From Ixodes scapularis (Eukaryota; Arthropoda; Arachnida; Ixodida; Ixodidae), in contig NW_024609836.1 of assembly GCF_016920785.2 (NCBI RefSeq), positions 59,119,439-59,183,438 of the forward strand: a stretch of DNA of 64,000 nucleotides. The letters are read 5' to 3'. The position numbers were made by a program, and so were the translations under genes. How positions within the stretch are numbered: position 1 is the first letter of the stretch; the number at the start of each line of letters is the position of its first letter. This document shows, piece by piece, positions 1-11,324 of this stretch. The notes under the pieces were generated by a model. That model was not told where the DNA came from, searched no databases, and saw only the letters and a program-made list of their open reading frames with translations.

Positions 1-107
1 AGCAAAGGCTAGACGGCACGGAAACATACAAAGACCAAAAGCGCTTTCTCACGGCGCATTTGCTGCATTGGAAATAAAGTGAGTAGGCAGGCGAGCTGGT
101 TGATGTT

Positions 108-223
108 ACACATTTTTGAAAAACCGGAGACGACAAACGGAAAAAGGGGAACACACAAGATGTCTCAAATCGTCTTGTGTGTTGCCCCCTTCGTTCGCCG
201 TCTCCGGTTTTTCAAAAATGTGT
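108..223. repeat. Foldback (palindromic) MITE-like repeat
   Basis: The two halves are reverse complements. The outer arm starting ACACATTTTTGAAAAACCGG is matched at the far end by its exact complement, and the central arm around AACACACAAGA pairs with TCTTGTGTGTT. The middle is slightly diverged. The whole is about 116 bp with a very short loop, the usual shape of a foldback MITE. No coding potential. Confidence 0.8.
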
Positions 224-611
224 AGCGTTTGATGCGTTAGATTCTATTAGCGGAACATTCAAATAAAGATAGCGAACGCCGTGGCGTAATGAGTTCTTTA
301 GTTTTATTTGTTTATTCTCTTTAATTTCTTGTTTTACACGAAATATTGGCATCGTCGTTCGATGAAACGCTGTTTCATATAACGACGTTTCATAGAGTAG
401 TGGACACTTCATCTAACGCCGTTGCCCATCTCATCGTATCGCTCGACGACGTTTCGTCGAATTTCGTTTCTGCTTTCAAATTACTGTAAATGTAATGACT
501 AAACTCGTCTTTTTTTTTTTTTTTTTTTCCTGCACCTAGAATTGGCAGTAGGCTTTCGTGAAAATTGTGTCGTTTAGTTCCCGGCAACGTAGCCAAATAG
601 TTAAAGGAATA

Positions 612-651
<40 letters not shown>

Positions 652-1580
652 GTGTGTGTGTGTGTGTGTGTGTATTGTGTTGAGAGACTTTAAAAGTTTA
701 AATTTCGGTAACAGATCGTACCTTTTTTATTATTTGGTATACTCCGTGCGCATTTCTTTTTCCTTGCACTTTTGCATACTGTCTGGCATGCACATCTAAT
801 ACATTTGGTTGGAATATTCCTTCAGTATGAATGGATTGTTGTCCATAGTACTGTGCACATGTCATACGCAAATTAACCTTCAGCATCTTCTCTGTCGAGC
901 ATATCTTGTTCCTTGATCAGAGAAAACCAACCTCTCACTGGTGCGATCCTTTAGTTTAACCGCATAGTCGCGGTTCGGGGGAGCTGAAGCAAGACGGAAC
1001 GTGGTCCCACAAGCACGCTGGCGGGACAGTGGGACCACGGCCGGAAAAGCGGGACCTGTCCCGTCTAAACCGGGACGCATTCTTCACATAAAGGGGGAAA
1101 TTGGTAATGTTCCGCGAGGACCCGGACTGCTTTTACTAAATAAGGGAAGAACATAGAAGACGAGGACGGACAAGACGTTTCCCAACTGGTAGCGAACGCC
1201 CGATCTTCATTTTGGGCCTGGAGATTACGCAAGTTGTCATGGCAGCCGTTTTAATCTTTTTTTTTTTTTTATTGATTTCAAATGAAAACCAAAACTTTTC
1301 TGACCCTGGACGAAAATAGAATAAATAAATAAACGGAAGGCGAAAAAACAAAAACAGGCCACAGCCTCCAGTCGTAATTTCGTAATTATCGTAGTGAGAT
1401 AACTTAAGTGGAAAGTTTGCAACTTGATTTGACGATATTTTCCCTTCGTACGTGTGTAATTATTAAAAAAAAAAAAAAAAAGAATACATACCAGTTCGTC
1501 AGTGTACATGTCTCGAAAATAGCGCATTGTATGTTAATTTTTCCCTGTGCACTGAACAAAATGTGTTGCATACCTTTAGG
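224..1580. other. Intergenic DNA with simple repeats
   Basis: No supportable gene. It holds a T-tract (511-529), an AT run merging into a TG run (about 606-673), a small hairpin (about 1000-1040) with arms CGTGGTCCCAC/GTGGGACCACG, a T-tract (1258-1271) and an A-tract (1465-1481). The short ORFs run through these tracts and look fortuitous. Confidence 0.6.
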
Positions 1581-1581
1581 A

Positions 1582-1660
1582 CAGGGGTCTCAAACACGCG
1601 GCCCGCGACGTTATGGCAGGGGCCCGCAAGCATCCCGCCGCTGAATAATAGTTTTATATC
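1582..1660. repeat. Possible hAT-type transposon end
   Basis: The segment opening CAGGGGTCTCAAACACGCGG, followed by CCCGCG, resembles the CAGNGGTC...-GGCCCGCG ends of many hAT elements. I found no opposite end or 8-bp duplication, so this is only a suggestive terminus. Confidence 0.35.
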
Positions 1661-2314
1661 GTCAATTTATTTCTGCTTAAGAAGAAACTCAGCTTCTTTA
1701 ACGTGTTCACACATTTTGCACTATTCTGTTTATCGTTTTGACGGAGTATTTTTTCTTCTAAATATTGGCTCTTTATTCTTTTCTTGTCTAAATCAACCTG
1801 AATGTCAATACCACCAGTAGGCTGCAAGCGCGAGCTCCTTCCAAAGGAAGCACCCCGGCTGCATGAAGTCTTGATCAGAAGAAACTAACAAAAATAAAGC
1901 TATGAGCTTGGGCTTCTAGCTGCCATACAAAAGCGAAAAAAAAATCTTTATAATGCTGTTATAAAAATCACTAGGAGGGTATAAACGTTTAAACCTGTTG
2001 AACCTAGTGAATTGTTTGACGAGGGAACGACGGTGTGCTTGCTCTCGTTCTATTAAAACTGTCAGTGCTGTGGTGTTTTAAATTTTATTACATCATGGGG
2101 GGGCCCAAAGTAGTCGTACGTGCAAATGAAAGCTAAAGACGGCAAAACTGTGAGCTTACAAAAAGCAGACAGTACAAGGTTCAAGTAATATTTGAGGTGT
2201 CGCTGGTGTCGCTGGGACAGTCAGCTGCTTTGCAACTAAGCACACCACTGCTGCCCCCCCCCCCCCCCCCCCATCCTTGGCCCTCGTCCTTTCGGGAATG
2301 AAATATCTGCCTGC

Positions 2315-2347
<33 letters not shown>

Positions 2348-3785
2348 AGTTGAATGAGTTTGAAACCACTCCTCGATCTAGAAAACTGGACACGCAGGTG
2401 AGGGGGGGGGGGGGGGGGGGGGGGGTGCATTTGAGCGTAGACACGCATATTATTCCGGAGTCGTACAAGTGACTTTAGTCACTGTTTCATTGTTACCAAA
2501 TTTAGTAGTGCTACATGAAAAGTCTGGCCGTTCGACGTGAGCGTTGGCAGCGCTATGAAGCAGCCGCGCGCCTGATTGACAGGTCAAGATTAAAGTGGAA
2601 GAAGCTCCTCCCAACTCTTTCCTCTTTAGCAGAGCGAACGCTGGGGAGGAGGTCGCCTACTCTCTGCTAAAGTGAAAAGAGGCGGGAAAACCTAGGGAGC
2701 CTTCATGTGCGCTTGCGAAGCGCACATGCCCCCGTGTCGGTGCAGCGCGTACTGTACTGTAGTAGTCGACCTTCACCGTCGTTCCCCGGGGGGGCCTTCG
2801 GCCGACCTAAGACGATTATCTCGAACAGAGGAGAGACCGTCGAAAATAAGCAGATTTGAGCGTGACGGAAATACGACGGACAAGGCCTGATCCACACCTC
2901 TGCCCAACCGTCACCATTAGTGGATCTACGTAGCGCGGCCTACCTTGATGACGTCATGCTCCGGCCTTTTCTTCTAGTGGTATATTGGTCAGGGTGTCTA
3001 CTTTGCTGTGAGCATTAGCGCTTGCAAGTGGGGGAAAGCGACAGATTACCTTTTGTTGCAGCTTTCCGGTTCGAGAGCACGAAACGCACGTGTTGCTTGA
3101 CGCGTGGAAGAGGTGTGGGCGTGCCACGAGCGCGCTAGGACCCTAGATCCTGTTAGGCCCACTAATTCGCGACGGCGACCTGGATTCAGCTCCGGAAACA
3201 TCGCCTTTGTGTCCAGGGGTGGCCCTTCTTCACCTCAAAATTAGCAAAAAAAAAAAAAAAAAACTTTTTTTTTTTTTACTGACGTTTTTTTTTTTTTTTT
3301 TATTCCACCCAAGATAATCCCTCCGACACGGGGCGCCACTTCTGCGGGCAAAATGTGGATTCGGTGAAAGAGCCTCGGCAAAAATAAAGACGGTGGGGCA
3401 GAAAAAAAGAAAAAAAAAATTCCGTTTCGCTTAGAAGGTGGTCAAGCCTGCACCTGTGTGGCTACGACTGAATGGGAACAGTCGATCGGATTTGATTCCC
3501 GCGTTTTGTGCGAGTTGTGTTCGCTTCTGCGCGTTGCCAGAGCCGACCATCGAATACATCACTCCCTATGGAGCGCAGCGAAAATGGTAAGCTTCAAATT
3601 TATATCGCTTTTACATTGTGGATCGCTTGTTTTTCTGCTCATGTGTTCAAACCGCCATGGTGACGGAAAACTCGGTTAATTGAGTCGTACTAAAATAGTG
3701 CCCGGGACTTCCTCGAATCAAATGTGCGAACTTATTTTGGGGGTCTTATTTTACCACTCATGCTGGTGTAAAAGCTTTTGGAGGG
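1661..3785. other. Intergenic DNA with long C and G tracts
   Basis: It contains C19 (2254-2272), C32 (2316-2347) and G24 (2402-2425), and A/T homopolymers (3247-3301). Around 2619-2676 an 11-bp inverted repeat (CTTTAGCAGAG/CTCTGCTAAAG) is visible. ATG followed at once by GTAAGC (3584-3592) could be a first exon ending at its start codon, but nothing downstream confirms it. Reading frames across the C/G tracts give poly-Pro or poly-Gly and are not credible. Confidence 0.5.
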
Positions 3786-3972
3786 TTCGTCTGCTTTTGC
3801 GCAGGGGGTTGCAATGATGCTAGAACGCGGAACTCTAATCGGCTGATCGAGAAAAAAAATAATAGGTAGACCTCAAAGGCATCTAGCGTCGAGGTCTTCC
3901 CACTATCCTTTCAAGCCAATCATAGCTAGGCGTCGTTTTGAAGTCACCGCAACTTCTGCGCAAGCAGACGAA
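3786..3972. repeat. Foldback MITE, family shared with 17064-17266
   Basis: Left end TTCGTCTGCTT and right end AAGCAGACGAA are exact complements, and both copies carry GGTAGACCTCAAA-like and ACTATCCTTYAA-like central parts. This copy is more diverged than the one at 17.1 kb. Non-coding. Confidence 0.65.
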
Positions 3973-6461
3973 GTGCTTACCGCATAGTTCACGCACCAAC
4001 CCGAAACAATAGCAAAACCTGAAACTGCTTTAGGGATTAATGTGTGTGTATATATATTGTATTTAGTGCCGGTGACTAGGTGTAAAGTCGCTCGTGAGGC
4101 CAGCGTTTTTCTTATGCAACCATCCAATCGCCGTGTAGCTGAAGCCTGCATTGTTCGAGCGCGTCTCCGGGCGTTGGCGTTGCCTCATAGGTCAGGGTTC
4201 CGCGTTTTTGGTGAATGCCGATAAACCCCGAAAGTTAACGCGGAGCCGGTTTTTCTCGAAATCGGGGAAAACCGATAAACCCCTCCCCGAATCGGCGGAG
4301 CCGTCTCCGAATGTGAAAAATTACAAGCTTCGCGGGAAGAAAACATTTGTCTACATCCTCATTTTGCGTTGACTCGAAGACGGCCCCGACGAACTGTTAG
4401 CAAGGCTTCAGTTACTTCGGAATCACACATCGTATTTTGTTCCTTTTTCTTGTTGGTGCGGGGAAGGTGCGATTTCGATGTATTTTGTATATTCACGCTT
4501 AACTTTCCTGTAGGATTAAAAAATCCCATCATCGTGTCCTTTTTTAATGCGAAAGCATTAACTGGGTCTCATAGAGCGAGCTGACGTCATCAGTCTGAAG
4601 CGCGAAAACGGCACCTAGTTTCCTTCGGTTCCATTGACTGACGCGCGATGACGGCCGCTGCGCTCGTCAGTTTACACAACCGCTCGCCCCATGGCGCTGC
4701 GTGTTCATCAGCGCGCCATTAACACGGAGCGTCCAAGGTCACCAGGGGAGCACGCGCGCTGACCGGCGACGAAAAGTACTCAGCAGACGAAAAAGGGAGC
4801 GGACGAGCGCCTTGCATGTTTGATACCGGTAAACCGCGATAAAGCACCCCTGATTTCAAAGGAAAATAAACCCCAATCAAACGAAACCCATGTCCGTGCG
4901 AAGTGGGCGCGGAATTAAATCAAGATTCCGATATCTCCCACCTAAGTGCACGTCATCTTGTCAAGAATGCGTAAGGATGACGTGCTCGTAAAAATTAAGT
5001 TCGAGATATGGTATTATTAGAGGGCCACTCCAACGATTTTCGAATGCTTGCTCTCTTTGGGTTATATACGCCCTTTGGGGTTTGAGCGACATAAGAGAAC
5101 TGGTATGATTCGCAAAATATTCATGTATCATGCATGTATCTCGCCCATGCAAAAAAAAAAAAAAAAAAAAAAAAAAACGCTGTTTGTACGGTGGCGCCCA
5201 GCAGTGTTGAACGCGCGCGGCTCGTGACGTCGTAGGCCATGAATTTTCCGATTGGCGAGAGCCGTCAAAATATTTTTGAAAGCGAAATAGAGCATATGGT
5301 TTCGTAAATTTGCGTTATTCTTCCAAGAAGTCATTTTTATTGCGCGATTGAAGCTGGAAAGTAAAGATAAAAAGTTTCGTAAGTTCGGAATCGGCGATTA
5401 ACAAAAACAAAAACAACGCTTCTTTGACGTGAAAGGCTGTGCAACAATTTCAGGGCTTTGCTTAAATATTTGTGCAAGTTGATGCCCGACACTTCTGAAG
5501 TGAACTACAGAAAAGAGATTTTGGCTAAATACCCTAGTTTTTATCTTAAAGAATGAAAAAGATCCAGGTTTTTGCCACCTCTCAACTCATACATCGTCTT
5601 CCGGGTCACGTGCGCAGTGACGTCGATGCGGTAAGCGCGGGGTTCCGGTAAAGTTCTTTCTCTAGAGCCATCAGTGAGCAGCGGGAACTCATCCGAGGAA
5701 AGTCTCATTCAAGTCCGGCCATACCCGTCCGGCCCTGTCCCCTTCCCCTCCGGCTTCTGGCGGCTGTTCGCGCTAGCAGATATAGCTGACGGTTTTGCGG
5801 ACCTAGGATAGATGGCGCCACTAAAACTCCGTAGAATAAAAGTTTTGTCGATGATACCAGGTTTTTGACGCATTTATATTTATGTTGGAACGACAAGATT
5901 TATAGAAAAGTTACCTTTGATCGAGCAGGTATTCGCACAACTTGCTATCTTTCTACAAGACCCCCATTGACGTCATGCCGCGTGTTTCTCATGGCCGCCG
6001 CTCGCGGCTGCAGGTCGGGGAATATTCTAATTTTTGCCTTGCTATTACCCGCGGAATCGCAACATTTCGGAGGAAGTAGATGTGTTTTATTTACTTTGTG
6101 ACAAGGTGAAGAATGTATAAAACCTGAGAGTGAAATATAATTATTAATGATTCATATAAAGATGACGAGACGGCACTAATGATAAGATAATCGACATATA
6201 TATATATATATATATTTCTTTTATTTCACACTAAATTTTATCATACGCAGTGCAATATACCGTTGTGCTCACGTCAATCATTTTTATTTGTCCAATAATA
6301 ACACACCATTAAAAAGCATATCAATCTCTTTTACCGAACTATTTTGTCTGGTTTCGTAATTTATTTTTTATTGGCGCATCTATTTCCATGATTTTGACAT
6401 CACTGCACTTCAGTACATTTTCACGCGTCTATTTTATCGCATTGCACGTGTTTGTCTCACG
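3973..6461. other. Intergenic DNA with minor repeats
   Basis: No gene recognised. Landmarks are a repeat starting TTTTTAATGCGAAAGCATTA (4542-4600) that recurs near 14726-14780 as a close variant followed by GAGCGAGCYGACGTCATCA, an A26-type tract (5151-5176), and a TA microsatellite (about 6194-6216). Confidence 0.5.
4542..4600. repeat. Dispersed repeat, second copy at 14726-14780
   Basis: TTTTTAATGCGAAAGCATTA continues through AGAGCGAGCTGACGTCATCA; the copy near 14726 differs at a few bases. It contains the small palindrome AATGCGAAAGCATT. Variants of AATGCGTTAGCATTA near 11013-11029 may belong to the same family. Probably a transposon end. Confidence 0.5.
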
Positions 6462-6718
6462 CATAGAGTTACAATGTATGCAAGGAGTTCATATTGAAGC
6501 TGACAGCAATCAGTCGGAAATAGACTTCCGGTAATACATCTCTATAGGGGGGGAAAAGGCGAGTGCATATTCTCTCCGCGATCGATTATAAGACCAAATA
6601 TCACGAATAATTCATGCGTATACGATAGGTAGTTTGGAACATTTCTCAGTCGCGCAGACGAAAGAATTGGCCACCTACGGCGTTCTTATTTCAAATTCGT
6701 GGCAAACGGCTTGGTATA

Positions 6719-6921
6719 CTGTAAACGACTTATCTTTCGCGGGTTCAATATTTCGCGATTTATGTAAAATTGAAGTTTTGGATTACTTTGCGGGTTCTAA
6801 TTTTCGCGACACGGTGGAATCTCAGTAGAGATTCCAATGTGTTTACATTTTACTGGAATTTTTCGCGAATTGTAGGCGATTCGCGAAAACTAGATCCTTG
6901 CGAAAATTAAGTCGTTTACAG
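6719..6921. mobile_element. Tc1/mariner-type MITE inside the outer element
   Basis: A 203-bp insertion with exact terminal inverted repeats CTGTAAACGACTTA/TAAGTCGTTTACAG and TA on each side, the target duplication typical of Tc1/mariner. The corresponding place in the inner copy lacks this sequence, which confirms it is an insertion. Non-coding. Confidence 0.75.
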
Positions 6922-7024
6922 TATGTATTTAGGTGCACTGTTTTGGGCATTGTTAGCGCGAACACGGCGTCGGCGCTTTCCAGCATGGGGGATATATATA
7001 CGTGCCAAACGAACGAAGGTCATC

Positions 7025-7190
7025 ATGGGGCCCTAAAGTCACCAAACACAAAGTTGGAGCCGAAAGTTCGCGGAGCACGCCTTTTGGACGCCGTCGAAAC
7101 AAGCGCGAAGTCATCGTCGGGATAATCCAATCGGTGCGCTCCGTGAACTTCGGCCCCAACTTCGTGTTTGGCGAGTTTACAGCTCCAAGG
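7025..7190. repeat. Foldback repeat inside the outer element
   Basis: Arms around ACCAAACACAAAGTTGGAGC and its diverged complement (..CCCCAACTTCGTGTTTGGCG) form a long hairpin. The inner copy has only about 20 unrelated bases at the same place, so this is a further insertion. Exact ends are uncertain. Confidence 0.6.
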
Positions 7191-7219
7191 AAAAGCACTA
7201 CGCAGTAACACAGCGTCAG

Positions 7220-7382
7220 TAGAGACTTTTCGTAGATCGTTTTCGCCGTCCCCCAAGGCCCTCCGCAACCCGCTACGATAGCGGGAACTCCACAGTCAAG
7301 GCTATCGGCGCGCAGGCGCAGTAGCAACTTCGTTGCGGAATGCTTAGCGGAGGGGGCAGCGCGGTCTACGAAAACTCCCTAG
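7220..7382. repeat. MITE, family shared with 60226-60391
   Basis: Ends read TAGAGACTTTTCGTAGATCG on the left and the complement-like CGGTCTACGAAAACTCCCTAG on the right. A second copy lies near 60.2 kb with the same internal TTTTCGCCGTCCC and GTCAAGGC blocks. It separates sequence that is continuous in the inner copy (AGTAACAC...TAACTCCTTGTGCATGC). Confidence 0.65.
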
Positions 7383-7455
7383 TAACTCCTTGTGCATGCG
7401 GATGATCAAAATAAATTGAAGGCCACGTTACATAGTCCGATGTGCAATAATTAAC

Positions 7456-8627
7456 CATAGAGTTATTATAATGTACGCTAGAGGTTCAACTGGCGCTAGT
7501 GTGCTGCTGCAAATTGAAGCAGACAGCAACCAGTCCGAAATTGACTTCCGGTAATGCATTTCTATGGGAAAAAGCGCGTGCATTTTCTCTCTGCGCTCGA
7601 TTATAAGAGCAAATATCACGAATAATTCGTACGTACTAGGCACATTGGAACATTTCTCAGTCACGCAGACAAAATAATTGGTCAGTTACAGCGTTTTTAT
7701 TTGAAATTCGTGGCACGAAAAACGGTGCTAAAACCGCAACGTACGTGTATTTATGTGCACTGTCGGACACTGTTAGCGCGAACACGGCGTCGGCGCTATC
7801 CAGCATGAGGGACATACGTGCCAAACGAACGAAGGACATGTGGAAAACCAAGAGAGACGGCAAGAACTACGTAGTAACACTGGATAAGTAACTCCTTGTG
7901 CATGCAGATGACCAAAAATAAATTGAAAGCCACGTAATATAGTCAGATTTGCAATGAATAAGTACTGCTTTATTCTTTCTGCTTATGATCGCATGTGTGC
8001 GAAGATGCTTGTTCTGGGTTCAAATCATCACCCGTAGGCTCCAAATCTTTGCAAATAGGAAGGAGCCAGGGAACAGGTGCCCGATTAAAACTGCCCGACA
8101 TAGGAAATAATAAAAAGACACCTTTCGTAGCCCACATACTTTATTTTTTTAACAGATCGTAAAAATGCACGACGGAGTCATTTTGATATAGAGACAGAAC
8201 GGGCATATTACCAATATATAAGCGCCGCCGGAATGCCAGCGAACCTTGAACGCACTCTACAGTCCTTTCGATTGTTATTTTGCTTAGAATCGTCGCTTAT
8301 TTTTACATACCAGCCATGGAACATAGGTTTGGGCCTGAAATATAACGAAGTTTAACATCGTTCAGTGGTAAAGAAAAATGGTGTAACTAAACCAATTACA
8401 CTTTCACAATATTAATAAAGGTACATACTATCCGGTACAACCGAAAGAACAAGAGTTATTCATGTTATTTTCCGGCGAAGAGACAAAATCCACGCGCGTT
8501 TTCCCATAGGAATGCAGAGGAGCACCGCAAAAGTAGACTGGTTGCTGTCTGGTTCAATTCGCCTCCCGGAAGTCGCATAGACACTAGCGCCAGTTGAACC
8601 TCTAGCGTACATTATAATAACTCTATG
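7456..8627. mobile_element. Complete inner hAT-like TIR transposon
   Basis: The termini are perfect inverted repeats of 46 bp, beginning CATAGAGTTATTATAATGTA at the left. Both flanks carry the same 8-bp sequence TAATTAAC (7448-7455 and 8628-8635), a perfect target duplication. The element is 1,172 bp and has no long reading frame, so it is non-autonomous. It has inserted into another copy of its own family, which resumes at 8636 with TACTGCTTTATTCTTTCTGC, a segment also found inside this element near 7965. The perfect ends indicate a younger insertion than the outer copy. Confidence 0.85.
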
Positions 8628-9318
8628 TAATTAACTACTGCTTTATTCTTTCTGCTTCTGAGTATGGACGAAGATGCTGGTTTTGCATGCGTTCAAATTA
8701 CATCACCCGCACGGTCAAAATTTTGAAAATAGAGAAGCCAGAGGACAGGTGCCAGATAAAAGCTGCCCGGGAATTAATAAAAAAAGACACACCTTTTATG
8801 TAGCGCCTATGGTATTCTTTACGTTTTGCATGTATTTAACCGCTCGTAAAGATGCACGACGGGGTCATTTTTATAGAGTGAAAGGACGGGCATATCAGCA
8901 ACATATAAGCGCCACCGGAATGCTCGCGAACCTTGAACACACTCTACATTCCTTTCTCTTGTTATTTCGCTTAGAATCGTCGCTCGTTTTTACATACCTG
9001 CCATGGAACATAGGTTTGGGCCTGAAATATAGCGAAGTTTAACGTCGTTCAACGGTCAAAAGAAATGCTGTAACTAAAAAAATTACACTTTTACAATGTT
9101 AATAAACGCATACATATACTACTCGGTACGACCGAAATAACAAAAGTGATCCTTGTTATTTTTCAGCGAAGACACTAAATTCATGCGTGTTTCCTTATAG
9201 GAATGCACAAAAGCACTCCAAAAGTAGACTGGTTGCTGTCTGCTTCGATTTGCGTCCCGAAAGTCGCATAGGCACTAGCGCCAGTTGAACCTCTAGCGTA
9301 CATTTTAATAACTCTAAC

Positions 9319-9670
9319 GTCTCGCGGTGCATAGCCTCCTCCATACTGACAAAGCCTGGCAGATCGCCATGAGACGCGACCGCCGAAATTGAAAAGGTAG
9401 AGCGGCAGACAACGAATGAGAGGATGGATGGATGGATGGATGAATACGGCTGAGCCCTTTGGATCGGGCGGTAGCTTACGCCACCTAGCCAAGCTAGAGG
9501 AAAGCCAGGTGACGGGCGCCCCGCTGCGGCGAGACGCCGAAACACACTTCTCCCGAACGATGAAATGTCCGCGCGTCCTCCTCGCGTTCCTCGCGCTACC
9601 GCTTTATTTTTCTCGTCGGGTTTGAAAACCATATTTCGGGTCCTCGCCGCTGCAAAAGCTGTGCGTTGAC
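9319..9670. other. Intergenic DNA with GGAT microsatellite and LINE/SINE 3' tail
   Basis: After the outer element comes unique-looking sequence and then GGAT repeats (9421-9440) followed by a conserved block through about 9490 (see the separate entry). Confidence 0.5.
9421..9490 (-). repeat. Retroposon 3' tail with GGAT repeats
   Basis: Tandem GGAT units are followed by AATACGGCTGAGCCCTTTGG and a palindrome-like block GGTAGCTTACGCCACC. A diverged copy lies at 55383-55436. Read on the - strand, a conserved block followed by (ATCC)n looks like the 3' end of a LINE or SINE. The body is absent. Confidence 0.45.
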
Positions 9671-10316
9671 CAGGGCCGGCGTTAGGCGTGGGCGAGCGGG
9701 GCGGGCGCTCCGGGCCCCGCGCTTACGACAGGGCCCCGCAAGTGACAGAGGGGCCCCGCGGTCACTCGCCGGTTGAACTTTTTGTAAAATTTCAACATCG
9801 CCACTACAGATAACTTTCATTGCTGAATTTTCCAAAGGAAAAAAAAAATAGTTAGCTGACCGACAAGCGCGGGGCCCTTCGCCAATTTGCGGATTGCTCC
9901 ACCCGGACAGAAAAATTCCTGTGTTACAAAACTAACCTCTCCTCGTGGAGTTTTCCAAAGGAAAAAATAGCTGGCCGACGGGCGCGGGGCCCTTCGCCAA
10001 TTTGCAGACTGTTCCACCCGGACTGAAAAATGCCTGTGTTGCCACAATGCCACCCGGACACCTTTGTAATTGCTCAGTTCTCTGTTCTGTTCATTTATTG
10101 CATATATAAAAAAACAAGCCAATCTGCACATAGCACTACTGAATAAATACACACCAGAGATATCCCGCATGATAATGTGCCCGTCTCGTTTTTCTTCATG
10201 TTTAGTATAAGCGAAGTTATTTTTAAATTTCAGATTTTGCTTTTTAAACTTTTGTTGACATCTTTTTTTTTTTTACTTTCTTGCCCTGGGCCCCGCGTTA
10301 TGTAGCGCCGGCCCTG
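9671..10316. mobile_element. Non-autonomous hAT element with 8-bp TSD
   Basis: Ends CAGGGCCGGCG... and ...CGCCGGCCCTG are 11-bp perfect inverted repeats of the hAT CAGGG type. The flanks are identical 8-mers GCGTTGAC (9663-9670 and 10317-10324), the diagnostic hAT target duplication. Inside, a segment beginning TTCCAAAGGAAAAAA occurs twice about 124 bp apart (near 9829 and 9953), each copy running through GCGCGGGGCCCTTCGCCAAT. No transposase frame, so it depends on another element. Confidence 0.9.
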
Positions 10317-11324
10317 GCGTTGACGTCCAGGTTCCTCGAGAAATGCTCTGCGCTACCCGATCCTCGCGCTCTAAATCTGCGACGTGGCACTCTATGGCTC
10401 CGTCGTCGAACTGCCAAGCTTTGGGAGTATAGAAAAGGTATATGCACGGTATAGTTTGTCTCCATTGCACTCGTGAAACGCGTTAGCACGTCGAACGCCG
10501 GCGCCCGGTGTTTGGCTCTCGCATTCGAGCGCGTTCTACGAATGCAGTGGGGACGAAGGCATGCTAGTTTTAGCTCTACCCACTAATCGCTCGGCTTTCG
10601 GACGTCCTCGCGCGTTCTCGTCCTCCCCTTTTCTCTCAGTTTGACGGCGCATACGATTCATACACACTCCTTGTAATTTGTTTCTTAGCGCATGTAACAG
10701 CTGCTAGCAATGGAGCTGATTGTTTCCACTCTCATGAGGCACGAAGGAAGATACGGGAATAGATCAAACCGTTACTCTAAATTCCATATTCGCGCGGATA
10801 GTACGTATCCACAAGGTATGAAAATAAAATGGAAAAGAGCACCTGCAAAGACCACCAAAAAGTAAATTGAAAAGAGCACCTGCAAAGACTATCGTTGAGT
10901 TGCCAAACATCTTTTTTTTTATTTTATTTATTGTTCCCACATTGGGACATTTCTCTAAATGTAGACCGAGTGATTCAGCATTTTTCTGCGATGAAAAGCG
11001 CATACTTTAATTAATGCGTTAGCATTAGTAGCCACATGAGGGAAAAACTGACGGCATACGCCTCTGGAAGAAACAGTGGAAAGGGAAGAGAGAGGGAAGT
11101 GACGTCACGAGGCGGAAGCCAATGCGCGGGCGGATGTTGGGACAAGACTGAACTTGCAGGTGCGCATAGCGCGTGTGCCTTGGTTGGTTCTACAAAATGG
11201 AGTGGGAACCATGTACTAGCGCTGGTCCAAGTAAGCGGAAAAAGACGGATTGTGAACGAAGGAAACGGGCGGCTGAAATCGGTGAATACCGAAAGCAGCG
11301 TCCGGCAGCGGATGCCGCTGCTAA
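10317..11324. other. Intergenic DNA, no gene recognised
   Basis: A repeated block GAAAAGAGCACCTGCAAAGA occurs twice (about 10831 and 10870). A T-tract lies near 10911-10920. Short ORFs have no recognisable similarity. Confidence 0.5.

Larger units (their letters stand above)
6462..9318. mobile_element. Outer hAT-like TIR transposon, interrupted
   Basis: The left end CATAGAGTTACAATGTATGC and the right end ...TAATAACTCTAAC correspond to the intact ends of the inner copy at 7456-8627. The flanks are GTCTCACG (6454-6461) and GTCTCGCG (9319-9326), an 8-bp target duplication with one change. Internal sequence matches the inner copy segment by segment (for example around GAAGCWGACAGCAAYCAGTC and AACACGGCGTCGGCGCT). 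The copy is broken by the inner element and three small insertions. No transposase frame is visible. An 8-bp duplication fits hAT, P or Merlin; hAT-like is my best guess. Confidence 0.7.

Noticed and set aside
2181..2468. ORFs of about 70-95 codons across C/G tracts
   Set aside because: They encode poly-Pro or poly-Gly only because homopolymers lack stop codons; no domain or start context.
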